A DNA stretch of 64,000 nucleotides from Szabonella alba (GCF_016765775.1 NZ_JAESVN010000011.1:26781-90780), one strand, 5' to 3'. Positions 17,301 to 26,000 are shown, numbered from the stretch's first letter. A program made the numbers and translations. The notes: generated by a model from the sequence alone, not told the origin.

Positions 17301-20300
17301 AACCTCGGTCGGGCCGGTCAGTTCCACCCCGTCAAGGATCAGCGTGCCCGAGGCGGGCAGCGTGTCGATCAGCACAGCGGCCAGATGATTGGCGCCGCCA
17401 TCCACCGGATCGGAGAAGCCGAAGACACCGGTTGCAAAGACATAATCGGTGTCCTCACTGCCGGTTGCGGTTTCCGGCGTGGCGACCGGGGCATCATTGC
17501 TGCCTTCGATATGGATGATGGTCTGCCCGCCAAGGCCGGTATTGCCATCCGAGTCCACGCCATTGACCGTAACGATCCGGTCGGTTGCGGTCGGGTTGTC
17601 TGCGGTGTTGGTGTATTGCACCCCGCGCATCGCGATCTGGAAGCGGGTTGCGGTCTGCCCGGCGGCGGCGCTGAAGGTGATTTCGGTCGCGCCGGTCAGA
17701 TTGCCGTTCCCGTCAAGCACCCCGTCGCTTTCGCCGATCAGGATGCCATGCGAGGCCAGCAGCGTCAGGACCGGAGCCGAGATCGACAGATATTCGACCG
17801 GCGCCCCCTCGGTATTGTCCAGCGGGTTGGTCAGGGTCACGGTCACGCTGGAAATCGTGCCGTCTTGATCAAGGATCTGCGCGTCGGAGGTCGCGATATA
17901 GACCGGGGGGGCCTCTTCGACATGGGTGACCTCATGCGACAGGCCCGTGCCCGAGGGGCCGTTCATGTCGAACCACGGCGCCCATGCAACCTGCACCGGC
18001 ACGCTGTCGGTTTCGATCACATTGCCGCCGGTATCCTCGACCTCGAACGCGACGGTGCGGGTTCCGACCACGGCATTGGGGTTGGAGTTGGTATAGATGA
18101 TCCCGCGCAGGATCGTTTCATAGACCGCCGGCATGGCGTCGCCGGTCAGGGTCACGACCGAACCGGTATCACCATTGACGATGTCGACCGCCACCCCCGC
18201 CAGTGTCGCAGCATCCAGCGCCTCAGAGGACAGCGACAGGGATTCGTAAACATTGCCAAAGGCATTGTCGCGCACGCCCTGTTCCATCGTCACCGTGGCC
18301 TTGCCGACCATGGCCGCGCCGTCATCCGAAAGCGCAAGCTCGGAGGCAATGGCCACAGCTTCACCACGGGCAAGGAACTGCGCACCTTCCCCGGCCTCGA
18401 ACAGGATCGGGTCATCCGCACCCGTCAGGTTGAGCGTCAAGTTCTGCGTCAGCGCACCGCCGGTGCCGTCCTCTACGATCAGACCGAAGGTGACCGAGGC
18501 CATAGTCCCGTTGCCCAGGGCGTTGATCGAGGCGTCATTCGGCTCAAAGCTCCACGCACCGGTGCTGCGGTTCAGCGTCAGCGTGCCATAGGGCGAGTTC
18601 ACCGTATCGGTGCCGTCCCCGGCATCCGTGCCGCCATCCAGCGCATAGCTGTAGCTGCGGCCGGTATTCAGCGTGTCCGTCACACCGGACACGGTGCCGG
18701 ATTGCGCGGTGAAGTCATCCACCGCAGTCGTATCGGCATAGCTGAAGGACGCGGTGGGGCTGATCAGTTGTTCATAGACCGCCTGCGCAGTGACCGCATT
18801 GGCCGAGAAGGCGGCGCTGTCGGTCCATGTGGAGGTATCCAGCATGACCGCATTGATGCCGGTCGAGAACCCTGCCGACCAGGTGCTGTCGACGGCATGG
18901 ACCGAGAGGCTTACCGAACTGGTGAAACCGGGCGCAGGTTCAAAGCGCAGCATGGCCGCAGCGTCCAGCACAAGCGCCGAACCGGCCGAGACCGCTGGCA
19001 GCGTTGACCAGCTGTCACCGCCATCAGCCGAGTAGAACCATGTGCCGTCTTCCGGGTCATTCGAAACGCCGGCAATCGCGATGCCGCCCAGCGTATCGAA
19101 GGGGGCGAACTGCGAATCCGGGTCGCTGAAGGCGGCGGTGGCGAAATCGGACACCGTGCTTTCGATGGCACCGCCCGGCAGCGCGCTGCCCATCGACAGC
19201 CCTGCGGTGAATTCGGGCGCGTCATTGGTCTCGGTGATCGCAATCGTGTTGCTGCCGCTATAGCTGGTTGTGGCCCCCGCGGGTGTTCCCGGCGTCGCGG
19301 TATAGGTGATGGTGACGGCGGTATCGTCAAAATCATCAGCGGTGCTGGAGAAGGTCGCCAGTTTCGCCAGATCGTTGACGTTGAATTCCTGCACCGGCGC
19401 GGGCGGGTTTGCCTGCGTCACGGTCACTTCGTCGACCATCAGCGAGGCGCCAACCAGCGTGCCCCCGGTCAGGTCATAGGAACCGGTAATGAAGACAAAC
19501 CTGTATTCACCTTCCTGACCCGCACCCACGGAACGCGATACGGTCGCCCAGGCGGTTTCCTGGTTTGCCTGCGTGCCGGTCTGGTCAAGGATGGTGATCG
19601 TTTCGCCAGTCTGCACATTCAGAAGATAACCATAGGCATCGAAGGCATCTCCCCCCGACAAAGCCTTCCACGCGAAGGACACGGAGTCGCCCTGCTGCAG
19701 AACGACAGTGCCTTCGGAGTAGACATAAGGCCCGCGGATCACGCCATAGCCTTCGCCGATCCACTGGTTATTGCCTGTTCCCAGCCGCAGGGCGAGATCG
19801 CCGACATAACCGGCGTCATAGTCGGACAGGATGACCGAGAACTGGCTTGGATCAACCCCGGTAGACACATCGCCGTTGGAATTGCTGCCGGGATAGGTCG
19901 TATCCACCGGTGTGGTCCAACCTGCAATCTCGCTGCTGCCCATGACGATCTGGGTCATTCCGACGACCCAGCCTTCGATATCGGTTGAACCGGGCGTCCC
20001 GGCATCAATCGTACCATTCGTGAAGCCGACGCTGAAATTCACCAGCAGGTCCGCGCCGTTCTGACCGTTCTTGACGGCATCGACACCGCCGATCACTTCG
20101 GCACCGCTGCCGGTCCCGCGATAGATGCCCGCGCCGACGACGCTGATCGCGCCCAGCGTGAAATCAGGTGATCCCGACTGCATGAAGCCCAGGGTTTCAC
20201 CCGCAGCGCCACTGCCTTCGATCAGCAGCGAACCGCCGGAATAGTCGTCACCCACCCCGGTGGGCGCAAGGGCCAGCGTCGGGTCGATCTGCACTGCTGC

Positions 20301-20822
20301 AGCATTTTCCGTATAGGGCGTGGTCAGCAGCGTCGCGTTGAACGCATCAAAGCTCAGCGGTGCGGCCTCGATCGGTCCGGTGGAATGTTCCAGATCCCAG
20401 TCGCCGCCCAGACCCGTCAGATCGGTCGAGGCCGCCACATCGGCGCCGGTTGCGGCGGCAAACGCATCAACGAAGCTGCGGCCCGTTTCGCCGGCGGCCA
20501 GATCGCATCCATAGATCAGAAGATCGGCATTTGCGGACAGGGCCGAACGGATGGCGTCCATTTCGACAGGACGCGCCGCGATCATCTCTTCGGTCAGGGC
20601 CAGATCGCCCAACACCAGCATTCCGGGCGCGCCATGCGACAGGATGTGGACCGCCTCAACCCCGGTTTCATTTGCAAGCGTATCAGCAATGAAGCTCAGC
20701 CCATCCCCGTCGGCCGGGATCGTGTGGACAATAAGATCGGACCCCAATTGCGCAATGATCTCATCAAAATTGGGCAGGGCTGCATCGACAAAGACAATTC
20801 CGGTCGCAAGTGGGTTAGCCAT
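11379..20822 (-). CDS. Giant RTX adhesin: DUF4347, cadherin-like/VCBS repeats, C-type lectin, RTX repeats (3147 aa)
   Basis: The start at 20822 has GGAG 7 nt upstream. About residues 8-165 are a DUF4347 domain (IVFVDAALPNF, ILSHGAPGMLVLG, LLIYGCDLAAGETG). The middle holds many Ig/cadherin-like repeats with the recurrent NDAP boundary motif. A C-type-lectin-like domain sits near 1495-1650, with WIGASDEGDEGAWMWMTG and WSYAEPNDLNGEDYAH. From ~2650 to ~3090 come RTX nonapeptides (GGAGNDTLYGG), then a short tail ending in DILLHGVNSLTG-type sequence without Cys, as in type I exported proteins. It probably mediates surface attachment. No HlyB/HlyD-type genes are in the window. Orphan response regulators lie on both sides. 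Confidence 0.92.
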   Translation of the reverse strand: MANPLATGIVFVDAALPNFDEIIAQLGSDLIVHTIPADGDGLSFIADTLANETGVEAVHILSHGAPGMLVLGDLALTEEMIAARPVEMDAIRSALSANADLLIYGCDLAAGETGRSFVDAFAAATGADVAASTDLTGLGGDWDLEHSTGPIEAAPLSFDAFNATLLTTPYTENAAAVQIDPTLALAPTGVGDDYSGGSLLIEGSGAAGETLGFMQSGSPDFTLGAISVVGAGIYRGTGSGAEVIGGVDAVKNGQNGADLLVNFSVGFTNGTIDAGTPGSTDIEGWVVGMTQIVMGSSEIAGWTTPVDTTYPGSNSNGDVSTGVDPSQFSVILSDYDAGYVGDLALRLGTGNNQWIGEGYGVIRGPYVYSEGTVVLQQGDSVSFAWKALSGGDAFDAYGYLLNVQTGETITILDQTGTQANQETAWATVSRSVGAGQEGEYRFVFITGSYDLTGGTLVGASLMVDEVTVTQANPPAPVQEFNVNDLAKLATFSSTADDFDDTAVTITYTATPGTPAGATTSYSGSNTIAITETNDAPEFTAGLSMGSALPGGAIESTVSDFATAAFSDPDSQFAPFDTLGGIAIAGVSNDPEDGTWFYSADGGDSWSTLPAVSAGSALVLDAAAMLRFEPAPGFTSSVSLSVHAVDSTWSAGFSTGINAVMLDTSTWTDSAAFSANAVTAQAVYEQLISPTASFSYADTTAVDDFTAQSGTVSGVTDTLNTGRSYSYALDGGTDAGDGTDTVNSPYGTLTLNRSTGAWSFEPNDASINALGNGTMASVTFGLIVEDGTGGALTQNLTLNLTGADDPILFEAGEGAQFLARGEAVAIASELALSDDGAAMVGKATVTMEQGVRDNAFGNVYESLSLSSEALDAATLAGVAVDIVNGDTGSVVTLTGDAMPAVYETILRGIIYTNSNPNAVVGTRTVAFEVEDTGGNVIETDSVPVQVAWAPWFDMNGPSGTGLSHEVTHVEEAPPVYIATSDAQILDQDGTISSVTVTLTNPLDNTEGAPVEYLSISAPVLTLLASHGILIGESDGVLDGNGNLTGATEITFSAAAGQTATRFQIAMRGVQYTNTADNPTATDRIVTVNGVDSDGNTGLGGQTIIHIEGSNDAPVATPETATGSEDTDYVFATGVFGFSDPVDGGANHLAAVLIDTLPASGTLILDGVELTGPTEVSAADIAEGLLVYRPAADQFGLGVAAFNYRLRDDSGAANDLSEAATLTIDLAPENDAPVLSVIEGGALNPIDEDVSLALNTGSTVAEILSASGLTISDVDLEPGTEAQAIAVTALDSTNGSWQFKIADGQWSAVDIGAVNAGNALLLDAGDALRFLPSLDWNGTVEQAVTFRAWDKTAGNAGDYVDLAANAGGTGSVSLESGTADITVEGVDDAPFISGRASVTLNEDGTATINGFTIGDGDGDALSVRITMPDPAAGTLDLETTTGITGTTSGTVLEFSGSIADLQTALNSLRYTAATDYNGSFDLQLEVSDDEGATWQPYSVSQTGQFFWAGNGHYYEFVSAPGITWQDAMADAEERSLFGLEGYLATVTSAEENAFIAPLLGGQGWIGASDEGDEGAWMWMTGPEAGTYFWQGLSDGGPVNGEYSNWSYAEPNDLNGEDYAHYLIDGTWNDFPLSNGSIQGYVVEYGGMPGDAPVAQAAPLTITVNAVNDAPVLAANDVTLQMSEDDQGNSGHLVSDLLGAAVSDVDSGTHSAQNGTLQGIAVYATEPGNGAIEYSLDGGETWDTVLLTEGEVLLLRSSDLIRHEPDGQNGGTASFGYYAWDQSTGMTGHVVAGIAGDQNAANRGGDSAYSTDAATVSFDVADADDAPTLTASSDAEYYARGPAVAVFGPGDVVLSDVDGGATLTGATVTLDPVTAVDNLFGNWEALSFEGGPVLTTSSGAVLTVAGNGTALTLSGSGTLEDYAEALEALRYANGNPNMTVGARSVILTITDDTGLTSAPVTATVDAEWATVVDLNGAGAGRDHAVSYTEGAAGVAIAAADAELIDQDGVTLTITATLLDAVNGEDETLFIAPSTATQLHNLYGITIDGSGTAAITLTAINGLDPTFFQAALRSIQYANASTNPTDAARHVLVETVDMAGHPGISATTTINVTPVNATPVVGEIENLVAVTELADASAQMVELNGSVTLSDGDLGETVELVATGPASVLWSGGAELPEGVDVAALIDPAALTLGSVVADGTAQTLGWTYAATANLDWLADGETLTLVFNLAGDDGHGVSEGQPLEITFIGTNDAPTDITLSATEIDENRPDGAARIVATIDVLDADISDHAHTIGIAAGGDGFFFELVNGNELKFRDGVTLDAEGKSSYTVNLTATDALGQSVTTQHVITLGDVNEFVLTTPVFDVTPIIPGMRANLIPVDTADGSFVGVRAISTDADATDEVVLYELVADLAGSPYAGGNFQIDATGPGAGRIYLAEGADLVPGTAYDLFVRATSTDGSSQISSIRMQASPGLVTLGDKTINAAEADAAPFVIAGLSAGATVIVTFSDGMDSVSVTVTADGAHSADLTGLADGPVTVSYEATSATGTHSGSIAAGEITLDTDAPAGVLNVTFEGPAFPGGPVIGTVTGVDEGAGWEYSRDGGESWMTGDGNSLILSQDSQGEVLLRQFDQSGNHGAEITRLMSGSMLDDSMTGSSGADSIYGWDGADMIAGGDGADMLVGGAGNDTIAGGAGADMMLGGDGTDTLDYSADTTGVAVRLWNLTAMGGDAEGDVYSGFENVTGGSGNDTLNGDNGANILTGGEGHDFLFAVNGNDLVYGGAGNDTLYGGIGDDLLNGGTGNDRLYGDAGNDTLIGGAGADTMHGGDGIDTLDYSADTTGVAVRLWNLTAMGGDAEGDVYTGIENLIGGSGNDTLNGDNGANVLTGGEGNDFLFAVNGNDLAYGGAGNDTLYGGVGDDTLDGGTGHDRLYGDAGADLLIGGAGNDTVAGGAGADTMHGGDGIDTLDYSADTTGVAVRLWNLTALGGDAAGDVYTGFENLIGGSGNDTLNGDNGANVLTGGNGNDFLFAVGGNDLVYGGAGNDTLYGGAGDDTIEGGSGNDRLYGDAGADSFIFKSGHGQDTILDFSVANDRLQLSAALVEGLTTGLDVLAEHASITSAGVTLDFGGGNSILLHGVNSLTGLEDRIDIFGDTLL
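11800..12740 (-). repeat. Three near-identical RTX modules in the adhesin gene
   Basis: The segment coding DYSADTTGVAVRLWNLTA through NGDNGAN occurs three times. Matching points fall at 11801, 12200 and 12572, giving periods of 399 and 372 bp. The difference, 27 bp, is exactly one RTX nonapeptide. The copies are nearly identical at DNA level, which points to recent duplication or gene conversion. Confidence 0.85.
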
Positions 20823-21256
20823 TTGGATTCTCCAAAACTCGGTTGCCCCGCCCAGATCAGGAAAAACTGGGGCAGGTTTGTGTCGGCAACCAAGGCGGCA
20901 ATCAGGCGGTCACGTTTTCCGTGCAAAAACCTTGTGGATTTTGGATTGCAGGTCTTTTGACGACCAGCCCGGCCTTGACGGAATGCGTCAGCCGATACGT
21001 TTGGGGCAGCACGGGGCGCGCTTTTCCCCTGTGGCCCGGACCAGAGGGCCCGCCGCCCCTTTGGGATGCGGCCCCCCGGGATAAACGGCAGCAGAAGACC
21101 ACAGCACCCCAAGACGCGGCAGCACCGCGATCACAAGGTCGGCATCATTCCGCGACCTGTCCAGATAGCCAACTTGACTTGCTTCAACAGGTAACGCGTA
21201 TTCTTCTCAACATTTCCGGGACTGGAACTGCCGTGCGGAAGAGTGAGGCAAGTCAA
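20823..21256. other. 434-bp divergent promoter region
   Basis: Lies between the adhesin start (minus) and the CheY-like gene (plus). No convincing ORF. It should hold promoters for both, but I could not pick clear -35/-10 boxes. Confidence 0.5.
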
Positions 21257-21640
21257 ATGAATGGTAAGAGTGTTCTGGTTGTCGATGACGATACCCAGGT
21301 GCGCGAGCATGTTTCGGAACTGCTCCGGTCCATGGGCTACAATGTCCGGACCGCGTCAAACGCAAGCGATGCGCTGAGCCTGCTGGAGCAAGAGGAACAG
21401 CCCGACCTGATGCTGACCGACATCATGATGCCCGGCGGCATGAACGGGCGCAATCTGGCGGATGAGGCAGGAATCCGGTTTCCGGATCTGCCGGTGATCT
21501 TCATGTCGGGCTATGCCGACTCGTCCCTTCTTGTGGATGGAACGATCCGTCAGAATGAGAACTTTCTGGCCAAACCGTTCCGGCGGCGGCAATTGTCGGA
21601 CATTGTCGAACTTGCGCTGTCACGACCCCTTCGGCATTGA
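21257..21640 (+). CDS. Single-domain (CheY-like) response regulator, 127 aa
   Basis: The whole protein is one receiver domain: acidic cluster VVDDD near residues 8-12, phospho-acceptor Asp in MLTDIMMPGG (near 55), conserved Ser/Gly in FMSGYAD and Lys in LAKPFRRRQL. The extra Gly in MMPGGMNG is typical of receivers found at the C-terminus of hybrid kinases. It has no output domain, so it would act by protein contact or in a phosphorelay. GTGAGG lies 8 nt before the start. No kinase is adjacent. It is divergent from the RTX adhesin gene. Confidence 0.92.
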   Translation: MNGKSVLVVDDDTQVREHVSELLRSMGYNVRTASNASDALSLLEQEEQPDLMLTDIMMPGGMNGRNLADEAGIRFPDLPVIFMSGYADSSLLVDGTIRQNENFLAKPFRRRQLSDIVELALSRPLRH

Positions 21641-21915
21641 AGATCCGGCTCAGTGGTTCATTTTACAACCATAGCGTGTATTTTGATCGAATTAATACCG
21701 TTTAAAAATATGTAACCCGGTGCTTTTCCCCGAGCATGCGGAATATCCGTCAGGAATGACGCAGCACGGCGGATTCAGGTTTCACCCGGAATTGGATGGG
21801 ATCCGGCACAACCCTGCAATCTCGGCAAGGGCTCACCTGATCCGGATGCCCTCCTGACAAAGCAGCGGACCGGCGCGGCAGTCGGAATTGGAGGGTCAGG
21901 CGCTGCGCGACCGGA

Positions 21916-23091
21916 TCAGGCCGCAAGGATCGCGACCAGCGCCGCGCGGAAGGGCGCGCGCAACGCGCCCTGCATCTCCAGTAGGGCCGCATTCTGTTGC
22001 CCCTGCACAACCACTGGCCGGTCCATCGACCGCAGGATCGGCGCGGCGGTAAGGCTTTCCGAGAACCGCGCGAAAATCGCCTTGTTGCGCAGGAAAGGGC
22101 CGGTCAGGATGATCCGCTCGGGAAACAGCAGGCGGCACAGGTTGGTGGTGATCCGCACCGTCTGGCGCAGCGCCTCACGCAGGGCTGCGCTGTCCAGCAG
22201 GGCAAGCCCCTCGACCATCGGGCCCATCGCCTCTTCATCCAGCGGCAGATCGGGGAAGTGCTGCTTCAGCCCCGGATGCAGCGCCCAGAGGGCCGCGACC
22301 GTTTCCAGACAATCCTCGTTGCCACAGGTGCAGCGCCGCCCGGCATTGTTGTCCAGCCGCCAATGCCCGATCTCGCAGAACCGCCCCTTGCCCTGATTGA
22401 CAATCCCGTCCGGCGTGGCAAAGGCACCACCGATGCCATAGCCCCAATGCAGCAGCAGCACATTCGACGGGGCCTGCAGGTCCGCCTCGGCCGCGATTCG
22501 GCCCGCAAGTTCGGCATCCAGATTGCGCAGCAAGACCGGATCAGGCCCGAAGCCCGCCAACACGTCGCGCAGGTCCAGATCGGCAAGTTCGGGCCAGCGC
22601 GAGGTGAAACACCACAGCCGGTGCTCGACATCCAGAAGGCCCGACAGCGAACAGACCGTCGCCACATGCTGCGCCCCTTCGGGCAGCGCCGCCAGCGCCC
22701 TGCCTGCCAGATCGCGCAGCACCGCCGCCATGACTGCATTATCCGCCCCGCGCGGCGGCGAGGCCGAGGCGACCGCCAGTACAATGCCGCTGCGTGTCAC
22801 AGCCCGGGCAAAGACCGTGCTGGAAACGATATGGATATAAAGCGCCACCATGCGGTGGGGGTTCTCGGTCAGAAACCCGGTGGGCCGCCCGCGCCCCTGC
22901 CCCTTCACCGCGCTGTCGCGGATCAGGTCGCGGGCGACGAGTTCCCCCACCAGCAGCGAAACCGAGGTCGGCCTTGCCGATAAAAGCTGCGCAACCTCGG
23001 TCCTTGTGCTGGCCCGACCTGCGGCCACCACATCAAACACGTCCAGCAGGTCCCTGACATCGGTTTCCATCGGAGCCGAGGATAGGATCAT
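21916..23091 (-). CDS. ROK-family transcriptional repressor (NagC-like), 391 aa
   Basis: The N-terminal ~75 residues form a winged helix (TRTEVAQLLSARPTSVSLLVGELV). The rest is a ROK sugar-binding fold with WGYGIGGAF and the zinc-type motif CEIGHWRLDNN...CTCGNEDCLE near 260-280. Presence of the DNA-binding domain marks it as a regulator rather than a sugar kinase. The start at 23091 overlaps the DctM stop as ATGA; an internal ATG at 23070 is the alternative. It is the last gene of a TRAP operon that diverges from nagB-nagA, so it probably responds to an amino sugar or its phosphate and represses both transcripts. Confidence 0.88.
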   Translation of the reverse strand: MILSSAPMETDVRDLLDVFDVVAAGRASTRTEVAQLLSARPTSVSLLVGELVARDLIRDSAVKGQGRGRPTGFLTENPHRMVALYIHIVSSTVFARAVTRSGIVLAVASASPPRGADNAVMAAVLRDLAGRALAALPEGAQHVATVCSLSGLLDVEHRLWCFTSRWPELADLDLRDVLAGFGPDPVLLRNLDAELAGRIAAEADLQAPSNVLLLHWGYGIGGAFATPDGIVNQGKGRFCEIGHWRLDNNAGRRCTCGNEDCLETVAALWALHPGLKQHFPDLPLDEEAMGPMVEGLALLDSAALREALRQTVRITTNLCRLLFPERIILTGPFLRNKAIFARFSESLTAAPILRSMDRPVVVQGQQNAALLEMQGALRAPFRAALVAILAA

Positions 23092-24380
23092 TTCATCAGG
23101 CTGGGCAATGTCATCGACAGGGCAGGCACATAGGTCACCAGCATCAGCACCACGAACATCGCGATATAGAAGGGGATCAGCGCGGGCGTCGTGCGCTCCA
23201 ATGAAATACGCCCGATACTCGCGCCGACCAGCAGCGATGTGCCCACCGGCGGCGTGCAAAGCCCGATCCCGAGGTTCAGGATCATGATGATGCCGAAATG
23301 GACCGGATCGACGCCGATACTGGTCGCGATCGGCAGAAGGATCGGCGTCAGCAGCAGGATCAGCACGCCCATATCCATCACCATGCCCAATACCAGCAGC
23401 AGGACATTGATCGCCAGCAGGATGATGATCGGGTTGTCCGACAGGCCCAGAATGGTTTGCGCCAGCAAGGACGGCACCTGCAGATAGGACAAAAGGAACC
23501 CGAAGGCGGACGATGTCATGATGATCGCGGTCACCATCGCCAGCGTGGTCAGGGTCGAGGCAAGGATGCGCCCCATCGCCCGGCGGTTCAGCGTGCGGTA
23601 GTAAAGCCCCGTGACCAGCAGCGCATAGATCACCGCGACGGCGGCACTTTCGGTTGCGGTAAAGATGCCCGCGACGATACCGCCGATGATGATGACCACG
23701 GTAAACAGCCCGATCAGCGCATCAGCGACGATACCCATCCCCTGCCGGAAGCCGTAGACCCCACCTTGCGGATGGTTGTGTTTGCGCGCCATCACCCAGC
23801 AGATCACCATCAGCGATCCGCCCAGCAGCAGCCCCGGCACATAGCCTGCCAGAAACAGCGTTGAAATCGGAAGCCCCCCCGCCGCCAGCGCGTAGAAGAT
23901 CATGTTCTGGCTGGGCGGGATCAGCACGCCCTGCACTGAAGACGTGACCGTCACCGCGACGGAAAACTGCGGGGTATATCCCTTGCGCACCATGGCCGGG
24001 ATCAGGAAGGACCCGACCGAGGCCACATCGGCGATCGACGACCCTGAAATGCCGCCGAACAGGGTGGAGGCCACGACATTGCCCTGCGCCAGCCCGCCCC
24101 GCATCCGCCCGACCAGCACATCCGCCAGCCGCACCAGCCGGTCCGAGATTCCGCCTTCGGTCATGATATTGCCGACAAGGATGAAGAAGGGCACCGCCAG
24201 AAAGGTGAAAGAGTTCAGCCCGTTGATCATGCGCTGCGCCACCAGCAGCAAGGGCAGGCCCAGATAGGCCGCCGTGATCAGTGCAGCAAGCCCAAGCGCA
24301 AAGGCCAACGGCACCCGCAGCGCCATGAAGCCGAAAAATCCCCCGATCAGCAGGGCGATGCCGCCATAATCAACCGGCAT
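23088..24380 (-). CDS. dctM: TRAP transporter large permease (DctM)
   Basis: 430 aa with about 12 hydrophobic helices from residue 5 to the end, matching the DctM family in length. Family features include the N-terminal GFFGFMALRVPLAFALG, PFFILVGNIM, and GGISGSSIADVASVGS. It forms the membrane complex with the DctQ protein encoded just upstream and overlapping by 11 nt. It imports an organic-acid or sugar-acid type substrate using an ion gradient. The ROK and nagBA neighbours suggest an amino sugar; this is inference. Confidence 0.95.
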   Translation of the reverse strand: MPVDYGGIALLIGGFFGFMALRVPLAFALGLAALITAAYLGLPLLLVAQRMINGLNSFTFLAVPFFILVGNIMTEGGISDRLVRLADVLVGRMRGGLAQGNVVASTLFGGISGSSIADVASVGSFLIPAMVRKGYTPQFSVAVTVTSSVQGVLIPPSQNMIFYALAAGGLPISTLFLAGYVPGLLLGGSLMVICWVMARKHNHPQGGVYGFRQGMGIVADALIGLFTVVIIIGGIVAGIFTATESAAVAVIYALLVTGLYYRTLNRRAMGRILASTLTTLAMVTAIIMTSSAFGFLLSYLQVPSLLAQTILGLSDNPIIILLAINVLLLVLGMVMDMGVLILLLTPILLPIATSIGVDPVHFGIIMILNLGIGLCTPPVGTSLLVGASIGRISLERTTPALIPFYIAMFVVLMLVTYVPALSMTLPSLMK

Positions 24381-24918
24381 TGCCTGTTCCTTTATTCGTC
24401 AGGTCGGCCACATTGTCGGCAAGGGTTTCCTGCGCCCCGGTCGGCACCTGCCGCAACAGCAGATTGGCCAGTGCGTTGACGACGCCCAGACCACCCCCCA
24501 CAAGTGCGGGAATATAAAGCCAGCTTTTCGGCAGGCCCGAGGCGGGCATCAACTGCCGGCCCGCAAGAGCAATCAGATCCTGCCCGAACCACATCACGAC
24601 CGCCATGAAGACCAGCATTCCCAGTTGCGCGCCGTAATCCAGCGCCCGCGCGATCGGCAGGGGCAGCCGGTCGCGCAGAAAGGTGATCGCCAGATGTTCA
24701 TTGCGCCGGATGCCGACTGCCACCGCGATCAACCCGAACCAGATCAGCAGCAACAGCGCGATCTCCTCGGACCAGCTTGTGGGCCGGTTGAGCATGTAGC
24801 GCAGGAAGACCTGCATCGCCGTCACGCCGGTAATGGCGATCAGCAGCCCATAGCAGGCAACCGCCGCCGCCGAATTGACCGCATCAACCAGCCTTGATGC
24901 CCGCGCCCGCAGGTTCAT
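24370..24918 (-). CDS. dctQ: TRAP transporter small permease (DctQ)
   Basis: 182 aa with four predicted membrane helices (about 15-40, 48-70, 88-110, 128-155) and the signature TSWSEEIALLLLIWFGLIA in the second helix region. The C-terminal ~30 residues are soluble. It lies between dctP (21-nt gap) and dctM (11-nt overlap), the usual TRAP order. Confidence 0.94.
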   Translation of the reverse strand: MNLRARASRLVDAVNSAAAVACYGLLIAITGVTAMQVFLRYMLNRPTSWSEEIALLLLIWFGLIAVAVGIRRNEHLAITFLRDRLPLPIARALDYGAQLGMLVFMAVVMWFGQDLIALAGRQLMPASGLPKSWLYIPALVGGGLGVVNALANLLLRQVPTGAQETLADNVADLTNKGTGNAG

Positions 24919-24939
24919 GCTGTCCGCCCTTTTGCGCGC

Positions 24940-25911
24940 TTACTCGACCTGACCGATGGCCTCGATCACCGGCACCAGATCTGGGAATTCGGCAAAGATC
25001 GGGGCCACAGCCTCCCGGAAGGGGGCATTGTCGATCTCGATGATCTCGGCCCCGGCCGCCACGACCGCCTCACGCGCGGTATCCATCGCCGCCGTCATGA
25101 TTTCGCGCTCATAGATCGCGGCCTCTTGTGCGGCGCGCGTCACGGCTTCTTTCTGCGCATCGCTCAGCCCCTCGAACCGGGCCGCGTTCATCACCAGAAC
25201 GGCAGGCGGGCTCAGGTGGCCATCCAGCGTGTAATTCGGCGCAACTTCGTAATGCGATGAGGTCTGATAGCTCACGAAATCATTCTCGGCCCCGTCGATC
25301 ACACCGGTCTGCAGCGCCGAATAAACCTCGCCATAGTTCATCGGCGTCGGCACCGCGCCCAGCAGTTCGACCATCCGCAGGGCAATCGGGGCGGGCTGCA
25401 CGCGGATCTTCATGCCTTTCAGATCGTCGATGCTGCGCACCGGCTTGCCCGCGACGGTGTAGAAATGCCGCGAACCCGCCTCCATGAAGGGAAAGCCTTT
25501 CAGCCCGACCTCGCCCAGATCGTTCAGCGCGGCCTGACCGATCTCGCCATCCAGAACCGCGAATTTGTGGTCATAATCGCGGAAGATATAGGGCAGCGTG
25601 AAAACCCCCATCGAGGGGCTGACATTGGACAGCACGACCGAATTCACCCGCGCGAAATCCACGATCCCCGCCTGTGCCTGTTCGATGGTTTCGGGCTCCT
25701 GCCCCAGTTGCGCCGAGTGGAAGACCTGCACATTCAGTTCATTGTCGGAATATTCCGCCACCAGTTCGGCAAATTTCATCATCGCGATGGTGACGGGATT
25801 GGTCTCGGGCTGGTTTTCGGCCAGCCGCAGCACCGTCTGCGCCGAGGCCAACCCCGGAGCCAGAACGGCGGAAACGGCAATGACGGCAAGGGTCGATCTG
25901 AGATGTTTCAC
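24940..25911 (-). CDS. dctP: TRAP transporter substrate-binding protein (DctP)
   Basis: 323 aa starting at a GTG that follows a strong AGGAGG by 7 nt. Residues 1-24 are a Sec signal peptide ending ASA. The mature protein is a DctP-type periplasmic receptor: LRLAENQPETNPV, RVQPAPIALRMVELLGAVPTPM containing the carboxylate-binding Arg, and the Asn/Asp-rich DGAENDFVSYQ. It probably requires a carboxylate or similar group on the ligand. It heads the dctPQM-ROK operon, transcribed away from nagB. Confidence 0.94.
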   Translation of the reverse strand: MKHLRSTLAVIAVSAVLAPGLASAQTVLRLAENQPETNPVTIAMMKFAELVAEYSDNELNVQVFHSAQLGQEPETIEQAQAGIVDFARVNSVVLSNVSPSMGVFTLPYIFRDYDHKFAVLDGEIGQAALNDLGEVGLKGFPFMEAGSRHFYTVAGKPVRSIDDLKGMKIRVQPAPIALRMVELLGAVPTPMNYGEVYSALQTGVIDGAENDFVSYQTSSHYEVAPNYTLDGHLSPPAVLVMNAARFEGLSDAQKEAVTRAAQEAAIYEREIMTAAMDTAREAVVAAGAEIIEIDNAPFREAVAPIFAEFPDLVPVIEAIGQVE

Positions 25912-25967
25912 GGCGGGACCTCCTCGGTTGGTTTTGACCGAGTAAACGCGGGGATCCCTGCGCCGTC

Positions 25968-26000
25968 AATATTTTTTATCAGCCGTTGACATTAAATATT
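25968..26000. promoter_or_regulatory. Candidate ROK-repressor operator between dctP and nagB
   Basis: AATATTT (25968-25974) and AAATATT (25994-26000) form an inverted repeat with 19 nt between arms, in the only AT-rich part of the divergent region. A TTGACA at 25986-25991 lies inside it and could be the nagB -35 box. The location suits a repressor that shuts both transcripts. Confidence 0.4.

Noticed and set aside
13794..19007. A 1737-codon open frame on the plus strand
   Set aside because: It is antisense to the RTX adhesin gene. High GC leaves few stops, and the minus-strand frame has clear domains, a good ribosome binding site and repeats.
21916..23091. ROK protein as the missing GlcNAc kinase
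   Set aside because: The N-terminal winged helix marks it as a regulator. Kinase function is possible in some ROK proteins but less likely here.
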